NCBI RefSeq assembly: GCF_010894405.1
Contig: NZ_JAAIYA010000006.1
Location: 517,111-581,110, forward strand
Reading direction: 5' to 3'
DNA: 64,000 nucleotides
From: Pyxidicoccus caerfyrddinensis
GTDB taxonomy: Bacteria > Myxococcota > Myxococcia > Myxococcales > Myxococcaceae
A program made the position numbers and the translations under genes. Positions 36,331 through 43,900 of this stretch are shown here, piece by piece; position 1 is the first letter of the stretch; each line of letters starts with the position of its first letter. Below the pieces are notes generated by a model. It searched no databases, was not told the origin of the DNA, and was given only the letters and a program-made list of their open reading frames with translations.

Positions 36331-36786
36331 CCGCTCGGAGGGCTGCCGTGCGCTCACGGCAACCGCGTGACGACTCCACGGATGGAAGGTGCGGGCTGGC
36401 CGGACTCGGAACGAAGGATCAGCGGTGAGGCACAGCCCGCGATGAAAAAGTGCAGGCCGCCCCGGGTTCGAGATGGGCAGTCAATGGTGTGGGGCGGCCC
36501 GCGGTGAAACGGCGCGGGTCGTCCCGGACTCAGGATGCAAAATCACAGTTGGGGGGCGACCTGCGGTGAGGCACGGATGACCCCATGCTTGGAGGGGGAA
36601 CACAGATGCGGGGCATTCCGTCCCCGTGGTTCTCACAGGGCGAAGAGGAAGATACACGCGAGGTGTACGGAAGGCAACAGAATTGGAATATTCCTTCTGT
36701 GCGATAATTCATGAGCCTCACGGCGCGAGGTGTCACCCGTCACGGGCCCATTCCTCTCCGGGGGGGCCGTGGCAACCTTCACCGCC
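36331..36786. other. Long intergenic region with repeats and AT-rich promoter part
   Basis: 456 bases without a supported gene. The left and middle parts hold degenerate 62-bp repeats (listed separately). The right part (36680-36710) is AT-rich, with the palindrome GGAATATTCC (36685-36694) and GATAAT (36703-36708), and probably holds the promoter of the AlkD-like gene. Confidence 0.6.
36377..36620 (+). repeat. Degenerate 62-bp tandem repeat, about four units
   Basis: The landmark GCG[AG]TGA recurs at 36439, 36501 and 36563, exactly 62 bases apart. Aligning the units 36439-36500 and 36501-36562 without gaps I count 41 identical bases of 62. The stretch before (36377-36438) shares GTGCGGGC...CCGGACTCGGA with the third unit, and the stretch after shares ACACAG...GGGGC with a 5-base shortening. 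Units end in GGGGCG[GA]CC. No frame is kept open, so this is non-coding. Confidence 0.6.
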
Positions 36787-38160
36787 ATGGACCTCCAAGA
36801 GACGATGCAGGAGTTGGAGTCATTGGGCTCGGAGCAGACCCGGAAGACGTTCCTCCGTCACGGCGCGCCGGAGCCGCTCTTCGGCGTGAAGTTCGGGGAC
36901 CTGGAGAAGCTGCGCAAGCGCATCAAGACGAACGCCGGTCTCGCCGAGGCGCTGTGGGACACGGGCAACGCGGATGCGCGGATGCTGGCGACGATGGTGG
37001 CCGACGCCGCCGCCATGTCGTGGGAGCACCTGAATACCTGGGCGCAGGCGCTCAACTGGCACTCGCTCGTGGATGTCTTCGTCAGCAACGTGGCGCTGCG
37101 CTCACCGCACTTCAAGACGGCGGTGGAGACGTGGACGGCCCAGGCCGGGGAGCTGCAGAGCCGCGCGGGCTGGCAGTTGCTGGCGGCGCTGGCCACCAAG
37201 ACGACGAACCTGGTCGACGAGGAGCTCGCTCCCTGGCTGCCGCGCATCGAGCAGGGCATCCACACCGCGCAGAACCGCGTGCGCGAGGCGATGAACACCG
37301 CGCTGATTGCCATTGGCGGGCGGGGTGGGGCGCTGCGTGAGCCGGCGCTCGAGGTGGCGAAGCGCATCGGCAAGGTGGAGGTCGACCACGGTGACACCGC
37401 CTGCGAGACGCCGGATGCGGCGGAGTACATCGAGCGGATGCGTGCCCGGAAGGAGGGCGGCATGGCGAAGGCCGCCGCCGTGGCGAAGAACGCCGTGGAC
37501 AGCGTGAAGGACATGGCGGCGAAGGCGCAGAGCGTGGCGTCGGGCGCGAGGAATGCCGTGGCCAACGCGAAGAACGTGATGGCCGGCGCGAGGAGCGCCG
37601 TGAGCAACGCGCAGGGCGTGGTGTCGGCGGTGGCGAAGAAGGCGGCCGACGGTGCGCGGAACGTGGTCTCCGGCACGGCGCGGAAGAGGTCCGCGGACGC
37701 GAAGACTGCGGTGGCGAAGAAGGCCCCGGCTCGTGTGAAGCAGAGCGGTGTGGCGAAGGCTTCGGGCGGCGCGAAGAAGAACGGGGCGGCGAAGGCTCCG
37801 GCAGGCGCGAAGACTGCGGTGGCGAAGAAGGCCAGCCCGGCGCCCGCGACTCGCAAGGCGGCGGCGGTGAAGCGCACCTCCACCCCGGCGGCGAAGAAGG
37901 CCACCGCGAAGCGCGGCGCCTCCACGCAGACGAAGAGGGCCACGGTGAAGCGAGCCGCTCCCGCGCCGAAGCTGGCCACCGCGAAGCGCGGCGCCTCCAC
38001 GCAGACGAAGAGGGCCACGGTGAAGCGCGCCGCCCCCGCGCCGAAGCGGGCCACGGTGAAGCGGGCCGCTCCCGCGCCGAAGCGGGCCACGGCGAAGAAG
38101 ACGACGACTTCGGCCCGGAGCAAGACCGGCGCGAAGAAGAGCGCGCGCTCACGCTCCTGA
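36787..38160 (+). CDS. AlkD-like HEAT-repeat protein with histone H1-like tail
   Basis: 457 aa in three parts. Residues 1-222 match the DNA alkylation repeat (AlkD) fold: MQELESLGSEQTRKTFLRHG, FGVKFGDLEKLRKRIK, WHSLVDVFVSN, AATKTTNLVD-like and IERMRARKEGGM. Residues 226-297 are an amphipathic Ala/Val/Asn/Lys segment of LEA type. Residues 298-457 are Lys/Ala/Pro-rich like histone H1 tails, with a 25-residue repeat. AlkD glycosylases remove bulky or cationic alkylated bases; the tail should bind DNA non-specifically. The canonical AlkD catalytic Asp cannot be placed by eye. ATG 36787 has no good ribosome site; GTG 36769 is an alternative. Confidence 0.75.
   Translation: MDLQETMQELESLGSEQTRKTFLRHGAPEPLFGVKFGDLEKLRKRIKTNAGLAEALWDTGNADARMLATMVADAAAMSWEHLNTWAQALNWHSLVDVFVSNVALRSPHFKTAVETWTAQAGELQSRAGWQLLAALATKTTNLVDEELAPWLPRIEQGIHTAQNRVREAMNTALIAIGGRGGALREPALEVAKRIGKVEVDHGDTACETPDAAEYIERMRARKEGGMAKAAAVAKNAVDSVKDMAAKAQSVASGARNAVANAKNVMAGARSAVSNAQGVVSAVAKKAADGARNVVSGTARKRSADAKTAVAKKAPARVKQSGVAKASGGAKKNGAAKAPAGAKTAVAKKASPAPATRKAAAVKRTSTPAAKKATAKRGASTQTKRATVKRAAPAPKLATAKRGASTQTKRATVKRAAPAPKRATVKRAAPAPKRATAKKTTTSARSKTGAKKSARSRS
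37897..38082 (+). repeat. 75-bp coding repeat in the basic tail
   Basis: Two near-identical 75-base copies (37897-37971, 37972-38046) and a partial third, encoding [KL]ATAKRGASTQTKRATVKRA plus APAPK. Prone to length change by recombination. Confidence 0.85.
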
Positions 38161-38165
38161 TTCGC

Positions 38166-38190
38166 GCGGAGCGGAGCCCCGGCGCTCCGC
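38166..38190 (+). terminator. Stem-loop after the AlkD-like gene
   Basis: 8-bp stem GCGGAGCG (38166-38173) with CGCTCCGC (38183-38190), starting 6 bases past the stop codon. Confidence 0.6.
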
Positions 38191-38205
38191 CCGCACCGGA
38201 TGACG

Positions 38206-38226
38206 GCGGCTCCCGCTTGGAGCCGC
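38206..38226 (-). terminator. Stem-loop after the convergent lipoprotein gene
   Basis: 8-bp stem GCGGCTCC (38206-38213) with GGAGCCGC (38219-38226), 5-base loop. It lies 20 bases past the stop of the minus-strand gene. Confidence 0.55.
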
Positions 38227-38245
38227 ACACCGAGGCCTCAGTCCA

Positions 38246-39592
38246 CTACGGCGTGCACAGCCGCTGGCCACCGGCCTGCTTGTAGGCCCGCACGCGGCCC
38301 ACCAGGTTGGCGTTGTCCGACTCCGGCGTGGTCGTCCCGTCGATGCCGGCGCCGAATGCGAAGCCCACGGTGTGGGCCGCGGCCAGCTCGGCGGTGTGCG
38401 CGAAGAAGTAGTCCACGCGGTTGTCCTTCCACGAGTCGCCCGAGTTGGGCAGGTTCGGATTGCCTACCGGCAGCTGCCACCAGAAGTTCGGCTTGTTCAG
38501 CCGCTCGGAGAGGACCCTGGCCCAGGCGAAGGCCTGATGGAAGTGGGGCAGGGTGGCGTTGGACGCGTCCCACCACGTGTCCTCACCCCGGTTCACCTCG
38601 TACCAGCCGGCGTCGCGGTCCGCCGCCTCGATGACGATGAAGTCCGTGTCGGCCGCGCCCAGCTTCAGCAGGAAGTCGGCCACCTTCCGGGCCTCGCCCG
38701 CCACGTCGAAGGACGCCTGCGTGTTGAGGTACACGTCCATCTTCGTGGCCCAGGGGCTCGCGTGCAGGCCCACCTTCGCGTTGGGCGCGTACTTGCGCAC
38801 CATGGCCACCATGCACTTCGCCAGCCCCGCGGCGTTGTTCTCCTGCGTGCCGCAGTCCGTGGCATTGGCGGTGGCCACCTGTGCCGGCACCGTGCGCGGG
38901 TCTCCATTCGAGTTGAACTGGAGGTAGCCCCACAGGTCTGGCTCGAGGTGGAGCAGCGCGCGCTCGGCGCCCACCTGCTGCAGCGCGAAGCGCCAGTCGT
39001 TCAGGTAGCGCCGCATGAACGCCACATCGTTCAGCTTCGTCAGCTGCGCGGCGCCCTCATTCTCACGGCTGCCCAGCAGCTCCACGTAGTAGGTGATGAA
39101 GGGAAGCTGGCCCCGGCCCTTCGCCACGCGGATGAAGTCGCGCACCATGGCGCCCGGGGTGGCGGCGATGTCCTGCCAGCAGCCCCACCACTGGCACTGG
39201 TACTGCCCGCAGGAGCCCTCCTGCGTCGTGCAGCTGCTGTTGCAGGCGGTGCAGACGTTGGTCGAGTCCACGAGCCGGCTCGACACGTAGAGGTAGTGGA
39301 CGTCGAAGGGCGCGCTGGCCGCAGTGGCGTCCTCCATCTTCGCGCCCACCAGCAGCCGGTCCTTCCCCAGTGACTTCAGGAGCGAATCCCCCAGGCACGC
39401 CGAGGGCTGGGTGCCGCCGTCGGTGCCCGCGTCGGTGTCGCCATCGGTGCCCGCGTCCGTCCCTGCATCCACGCCCGCATCGGACGAGGGCTGCTTGTCG
39501 CCGTCATCCGAGCTGGAGCAGCCCGCCAGCGCCAGCAGGCCGAGGGTGAGGAACGCGAGTCGCTTCAGCCGCTTCGGAGGAGGAGTGCGCAT
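38246..39592 (-). CDS. Large secreted lipoprotein, possible glycoside-hydrolase-like fold
   Basis: 448 aa. The signal peptide ends in lipobox LALAGC, followed by a low-complexity linker of Asp/Ala/Gly/Thr (D-A-G-T-D repeats, about 37-62). The mature domain has a Cys-rich loop (TACNSSCTTQEGSCGQYQCQ, about 114-133) and TIM-barrel-like strands: LPFITYYVELLG, ALLHLEPDLWGY, KVGLHASPWA, DFIVIEAADRDAG and FWWQLPVGN. Acidic residues at strand ends (LEPD, IEAADRD) would suit a glycosidase, but I cannot assign a family. ATG 39592 follows GGGAG. Divergent from the next lipoprotein gene. Confidence 0.7.
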   Translation of the reverse strand: MRTPPPKRLKRLAFLTLGLLALAGCSSSDDGDKQPSSDAGVDAGTDAGTDGDTDAGTDGGTQPSACLGDSLLKSLGKDRLLVGAKMEDATAASAPFDVHYLYVSSRLVDSTNVCTACNSSCTTQEGSCGQYQCQWWGCWQDIAATPGAMVRDFIRVAKGRGQLPFITYYVELLGSRENEGAAQLTKLNDVAFMRRYLNDWRFALQQVGAERALLHLEPDLWGYLQFNSNGDPRTVPAQVATANATDCGTQENNAAGLAKCMVAMVRKYAPNAKVGLHASPWATKMDVYLNTQASFDVAGEARKVADFLLKLGAADTDFIVIEAADRDAGWYEVNRGEDTWWDASNATLPHFHQAFAWARVLSERLNKPNFWWQLPVGNPNLPNSGDSWKDNRVDYFFAHTAELAAAHTVGFAFGAGIDGTTTPESDNANLVGRVRAYKQAGGQRLCTP

Positions 39593-39724
39593 ACGGCTCC
39601 CGACGCTACTCCGTCGCCACGCCAGGGCGTCACTGGACGCACGCACTTGGGGACGGCCCGGCCGGCCTGCTCGTCCATCCGCCCCGCGTCCAGCCAGGAG
39701 CCAACAATCCGCCAATCTTTCAAA

Positions 39725-39739
39725 TCAAGAAATTCTTGA
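39725..39739. promoter_or_regulatory. Palindrome in divergent lipoprotein promoter region
   Basis: TCAAGAAATTCTTGA, a perfect 15-base palindrome (odd centre), in an AT-rich island between two divergent lipoprotein genes, 58 bases before ATG 39798. It overlaps a TTGAGA (39736-39741) that could be a -35 box, with TAGACG 18 bases on. Possible operator. Confidence 0.4.
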
Positions 39740-39797
39740 GAATTGCTCAGCGCCCCGGCTAGACGCTCGGCTCCCTTATTCCCCCCGAGGATTCTTG

Positions 39798-40850
39798 ATG
39801 AAGACGCGAGTGTGGATGCTCCTGGTGCCCGCGCTGCTGGCGGCTGGCTGTGGCCCCGTCGACGAAGCGGAGGCGCCCGTCATCGACGAGCTGACCGGTC
39901 AGGTGCTGCAGGAGGCCACGACGAAGTACGACATGCACCGGCTGATGGAGGACGCGGACATCGTCGGCGGCCAGTGGATTACGCCCGCGCAGGTGCAGGC
40001 CTTCCTCCAGCAGAACGGCTCGTACCTGGCCACGTACAAGGACCCGGCCTGGGGCAACAAGACGGCCGCCACGCTCATCGTCGAGCGCTCCAGGGCGTAC
40101 ACCATCAACCCGCTGTACATGCTCGCGCGCATCCAGGGCGAGTCGAGCCTCATCCAGAGCGGCACCTCCACCAACCTGTCCAAGGCCACCGGCTGCGGCT
40201 GTCCGGACGGCAGCGGCTGCGACGCGCAGTACACGGGCTTCGGCAACCAGATTGAGTGCTCGGCGAAGAAGATGCGCGGCTACTTCATCGACCTGGACGC
40301 GGGGCGCACCACGGTGTCCGGGTGGAAGGTGGGCCTGACGAAGAACACGTCGGACCCGTGCACGGTGACGCCCGCCACCAAGGCCACCGCCGCGCTCTAC
40401 ACGTACACGCCCTGGGTGGGCGCGTATGCCCTCCAGTGTGGCCGCACCACCGTGGGCGGCTCGTCGCTGATGGCCTCCATCTACAACCGCTTCAAGTCTG
40501 CCTATAACTGGGGCAGCGCCCCCACCACCTGCTACACCGAGACGGCGGGCACCTCGCTGCCCGTGAATGGCTGCGTGCAGAGCTCGTCGGACGCGCTGTG
40601 GCGGCAGTGCCTGTCGTCCGGGGCCTTCACCGCGGGCAGCACGACGAAGCCCACGACCTGCACCGTGTCCTATCCGTGGTGCTCCTCCGCCACGCTGGGC
40701 CGCTCCGTCCCCGCGCGCACCTGCGTGCAGTCCTCCGGGGACTCGCAGTGGCACCAGTGCGGCGTGGAGGGCGCATGGCAGAGCGCGCCCACGGCGCCCA
40801 CCACCGGCTCGGGCCCCGTCGGCACCTGCTTCGAGCTGTACGCGCTGTAG
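39798..40850 (+). CDS. Lipoprotein with lysozyme/transglycosylase-like domain
   Basis: 350 aa. Signal peptide with lipobox LLAAGC. The region INPLYMLARIQGESSLIQSGT (about 105-125) has the helix-Glu-Ser-Ser pattern of lytic transglycosylase or glucosaminidase active sites, and ALYTYTPWVG (about 198-207) matches the Y-x-x-T-P segment of that fold. A C-terminal tail of about 110 residues carries paired modules CVQSS-D-WRQC and CVQSSGDSQWHQC, each Cys-flanked, perhaps a small binding repeat. A role in peptidoglycan remodelling or prey lysis is plausible but inferred. ATG 39798 has GAGG 7 bases upstream. Confidence 0.75.
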   Translation: MKTRVWMLLVPALLAAGCGPVDEAEAPVIDELTGQVLQEATTKYDMHRLMEDADIVGGQWITPAQVQAFLQQNGSYLATYKDPAWGNKTAATLIVERSRAYTINPLYMLARIQGESSLIQSGTSTNLSKATGCGCPDGSGCDAQYTGFGNQIECSAKKMRGYFIDLDAGRTTVSGWKVGLTKNTSDPCTVTPATKATAALYTYTPWVGAYALQCGRTTVGGSSLMASIYNRFKSAYNWGSAPTTCYTETAGTSLPVNGCVQSSSDALWRQCLSSGAFTAGSTTKPTTCTVSYPWCSSATLGRSVPARTCVQSSGDSQWHQCGVEGAWQSAPTAPTTGSGPVGTCFELYAL

Positions 40851-40872
40851 CCTGAGCGAACGCTCGAGCACG

Positions 40873-40901
40873 GGCTCCCGTCCAAGTCACGGACGGGAGC
40901 C
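40873..40901. terminator. Bidirectional stem-loop between convergent genes
   Basis: Perfect 11-bp stem GGCTCCCGTCC (40873-40883) with GGACGGGAGCC (40891-40901), loop of 7, between the lipoprotein gene and the tamB homologue. Confidence 0.75.
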
Positions 40902-40912
40902 GCCCGGGCGCG

Positions 40913-43900
40913 TCAGTATTCCTTGCTCCAGATGAGGTCCAGGCCTCCCGAGCGCGCGTCGCCGTACTGGCCTTCCAGGCTCCACCGCGTGCCGAGCTGG
41001 TACTCGAAGCGCACGGCGTTGGCGTTCTCTCCCTGCTGGAGGTTGGCGCCGACGCGGCCGGTGTAGCCCACGTAGATCTTGTCCGTCACGTACGTGCCCA
41101 CCTCCAGCTTGGTGCCGGCGAGCCCGGAGTCACCGGCCTCGATGGAGAGCACGTCCAGTGGGAGCTTCGCCGCCAGCGCCTTGCGCGCCTCGTTGGCGAC
41201 GAGCGAGCCCACCACGGAGGCCGCCTGGGCGCTGGCCGTCATGGACGCGCCCGAGCCGCGCTCCAGCGTGCGGCGGCCGGTGGCGAGCAGCGTATAGATT
41301 TCCGACTCCGGCAGCGGCGGGTCGCTGGTGGGCTTCAGCGTCAGCTCCCGGCCCTGGCCGCGGATGGTGACGAACACCGTCACCTTGGCGCTGTCGTTGC
41401 GGTGCTCGGCGGTGACGTTGATGTACGGCACCGTCGCGGGCCCGGTGAAGCGCACCTGGCTGTCTCGCTGCACGTCGAAGCGGCGGCCCAGCACGTCCAC
41501 GCGGCCGCGCAGCACGCGCACCTCGCCGAACAGGCGCGCCTCCTCGCGGTACTCCACGCGGAAGTCCTCGGAGAGGCCCAGCTCGACATTCACGTCCGAG
41601 CCCTTCACCCAGACGTTGCGCGGCGCATTCACGTTCACCCAGTACGTGCGCAGCGGTGCCTCCTGCGGCGTGCCGACGTCCTCGTCCTCTCCGGCCTCGT
41701 CCACGGCCTTCGCGAGGTCCTCCGCCTGCGCCCCCACGCCGCTGCCGCCCACGGCCGTGCGCTTGCGGTCGCTGGGCGTGGCGTCGGGGATGTTCTCCTC
41801 CTTGTCCTTCTCGGCCATCCCGGCTGCCCCCGGTGTCCCGGGCGAGGCCTGCTGTTGCTTCTTGCGCTTCTTGCGCTCCACGGGCACGCCGTTGCGCACG
41901 AGGACGACGTCACCGGGCCGCTCCAGCGGCTGCAGGTCCTTCCGCTTCAGCTCCGGCAGGGTGATGGTGGCCTCGGGGATGGAGACGTTGCGCAGGTTGA
42001 CGAGCCTCTCGGACAGCGTGCCCTCCACCTTCGCGCGCAGGCTCACCAAGGCCATGAGCTGGTCGTCGAAGATGATGGGGAAGTCCTGCGTGACGAGCGG
42101 ATGCTCGTTCCCCTTCGGGCTGGACAGCTCGTACTCCCCCGCGCGGGTGCGCACGGCCGTCAAGGGCGCCTCCAGCCGCAGCGAGCCATTGCCGGCCTTC
42201 GCCGACAGCGTCCGCAGTGCAATCGACTCCTGGCTGGCCTCCAGGGCGAGCTGGATTTCGCGGTACTCGCCCAGGCCCATCAGCCCCAGCACGCCGTCCT
42301 TCCACGCCAGGGTGCCCTGGAAGGTGGGCGCGCCCACGGTGCCGGCGAGCTTCGCGTCCGCCTGCACCAGGCCGCCCAGGCTGCGCACCATCTCCGTGGC
42401 GCCGGAGAGGAAGGACGGGTCGAAGTTGCGCGCCTTGAGGGATACCTCCAGCGGCGCGCGCGTGTACTGCAGGCCCTTCTCGAAGGCGGGCAGCGACACG
42501 TCCAGGTCCACGCCGCCCGTCACCAGCATGGTGCCGCCCGCCGGCGCGGTGAGCATCGCGTCGAAGGCGGAGTGGATGCCCTTGTACGTGTAGTGCAGCC
42601 GCGCCTGCCCCAGCCCCAGGGCGCCGACGCCCAGCTTCTGCACGCCCGCGGTGAGGTCCACCTCCGGCGTGTCCAGCGTGCCGCGCGCGGCCACTTCCAT
42701 CGCCAGCACGCCCTGCAAGCCCTGCGGGTTGGTGCCCGGCGTGGGCGGCGGGCCCGACGTGCGGGCGCGGGCGAGGCCGGGCAGCTCTTGAATGGCCACC
42801 GGCATCAGCCGGCCGCGGATGCGGAAGGGGATGCGGCCATAGACTTCACGGTCCTGCAGCGCGCCCAGGGGCGCGAGCAGCGTGGCCTCCAGCTGCGCCA
42901 GCGGTCCTTCCTGGCGCTGCACCGCGAGCGTCACCTTCACGTCCTTCTCGCCGCCCGTCACGGTGAGCTGGCCGTTCTGCGGCGGAACGCCATTGGCGGT
43001 CGCCCCCGCCACCTGCACGGCCAGCCGGCCCTGGGGCACCAGCACCGAGCCCTTGATGTCCACCTGCGCGGACACCTTGCCGTCCGGCCTGTCCACGCCC
43101 GGCATGCCTTCGAGCAGCTTGAGGGGCAGGTCCGCCACGCGGGCCTCCAGCTCCAGCGCCGCGCTCAGCGCCTCCTCGGGCGTGGGCGGCTTCGCCATCA
43201 GCCCGCCCAGCGTGAAGGGCGTGCGCAGCGCGACATACGCCTGCGAGGCGAGCCCCTCCAGATTCAGGCGCGCGTCCAGCGTGCCGTCCTGCGCGTCGGA
43301 TGCGGCGGTCAGCTCGAAGGCCAGCGGGTCCTTGAGCGAGAAGCCCGGCGGGGGCACCTGGTAGCGCATGTCCTTGCCGCGCAGGACGAAGTCCAGCTTC
43401 GGCTCGCGCGCCGGGCCCACCACCGCCAGAGTCCCGGAGAGATGGCCGCTCGGGCCCTCCGGCTGCTTCACCAGCTTCATCACCCCGGCGACGTCCAGGT
43501 CCTCCAGGTTCACCTTGAGGGACATCGGGTCGCGGCGGCGCTTGAGCACACCCTGCACCGGCACGTCGAAGTCCGCGGTGAGCTTCGCCACGGGCAGGTT
43601 CGCGGCCAGCTTCCCGGTGGCGCGGTCCTTCACGTAGCGCGCGTTCACCGACGCCTGGAGCCCCTCGTAGCCCTGCACGCGTCCGTCTTCCCAGCGCAGG
43701 TTGGCCTCCGCGTCCGGACGTGGCAGCCGCCCGCGCGCGGCCACGTGGCCCGTCACCGTGCCGCCCAGGCCGAGCGACTCGGGGACGAAGGCGCGCGGCA
43801 GCGTCGTCAGGTCGAACGCGCCCAATTCCACGCGCGCCGTCACCTGCTCGCCCTCCTTCGCGCCGCGCAGCGACAGCGACTGCGGGCCGGAGGTGAGCGT

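Noticed and set aside
36439..36620. Intergenic repeats considered as tRNA genes or a riboswitch
   Set aside because: No cloverleaf or known aptamer core could be drawn; the regular 62-base period is better explained by tandem duplication.
37897..38082. Repeats in the basic tail considered as a CRISPR or mobile repeat
   Set aside because: They are in frame, encode the same peptide and have no spacers; they are internal gene duplications.
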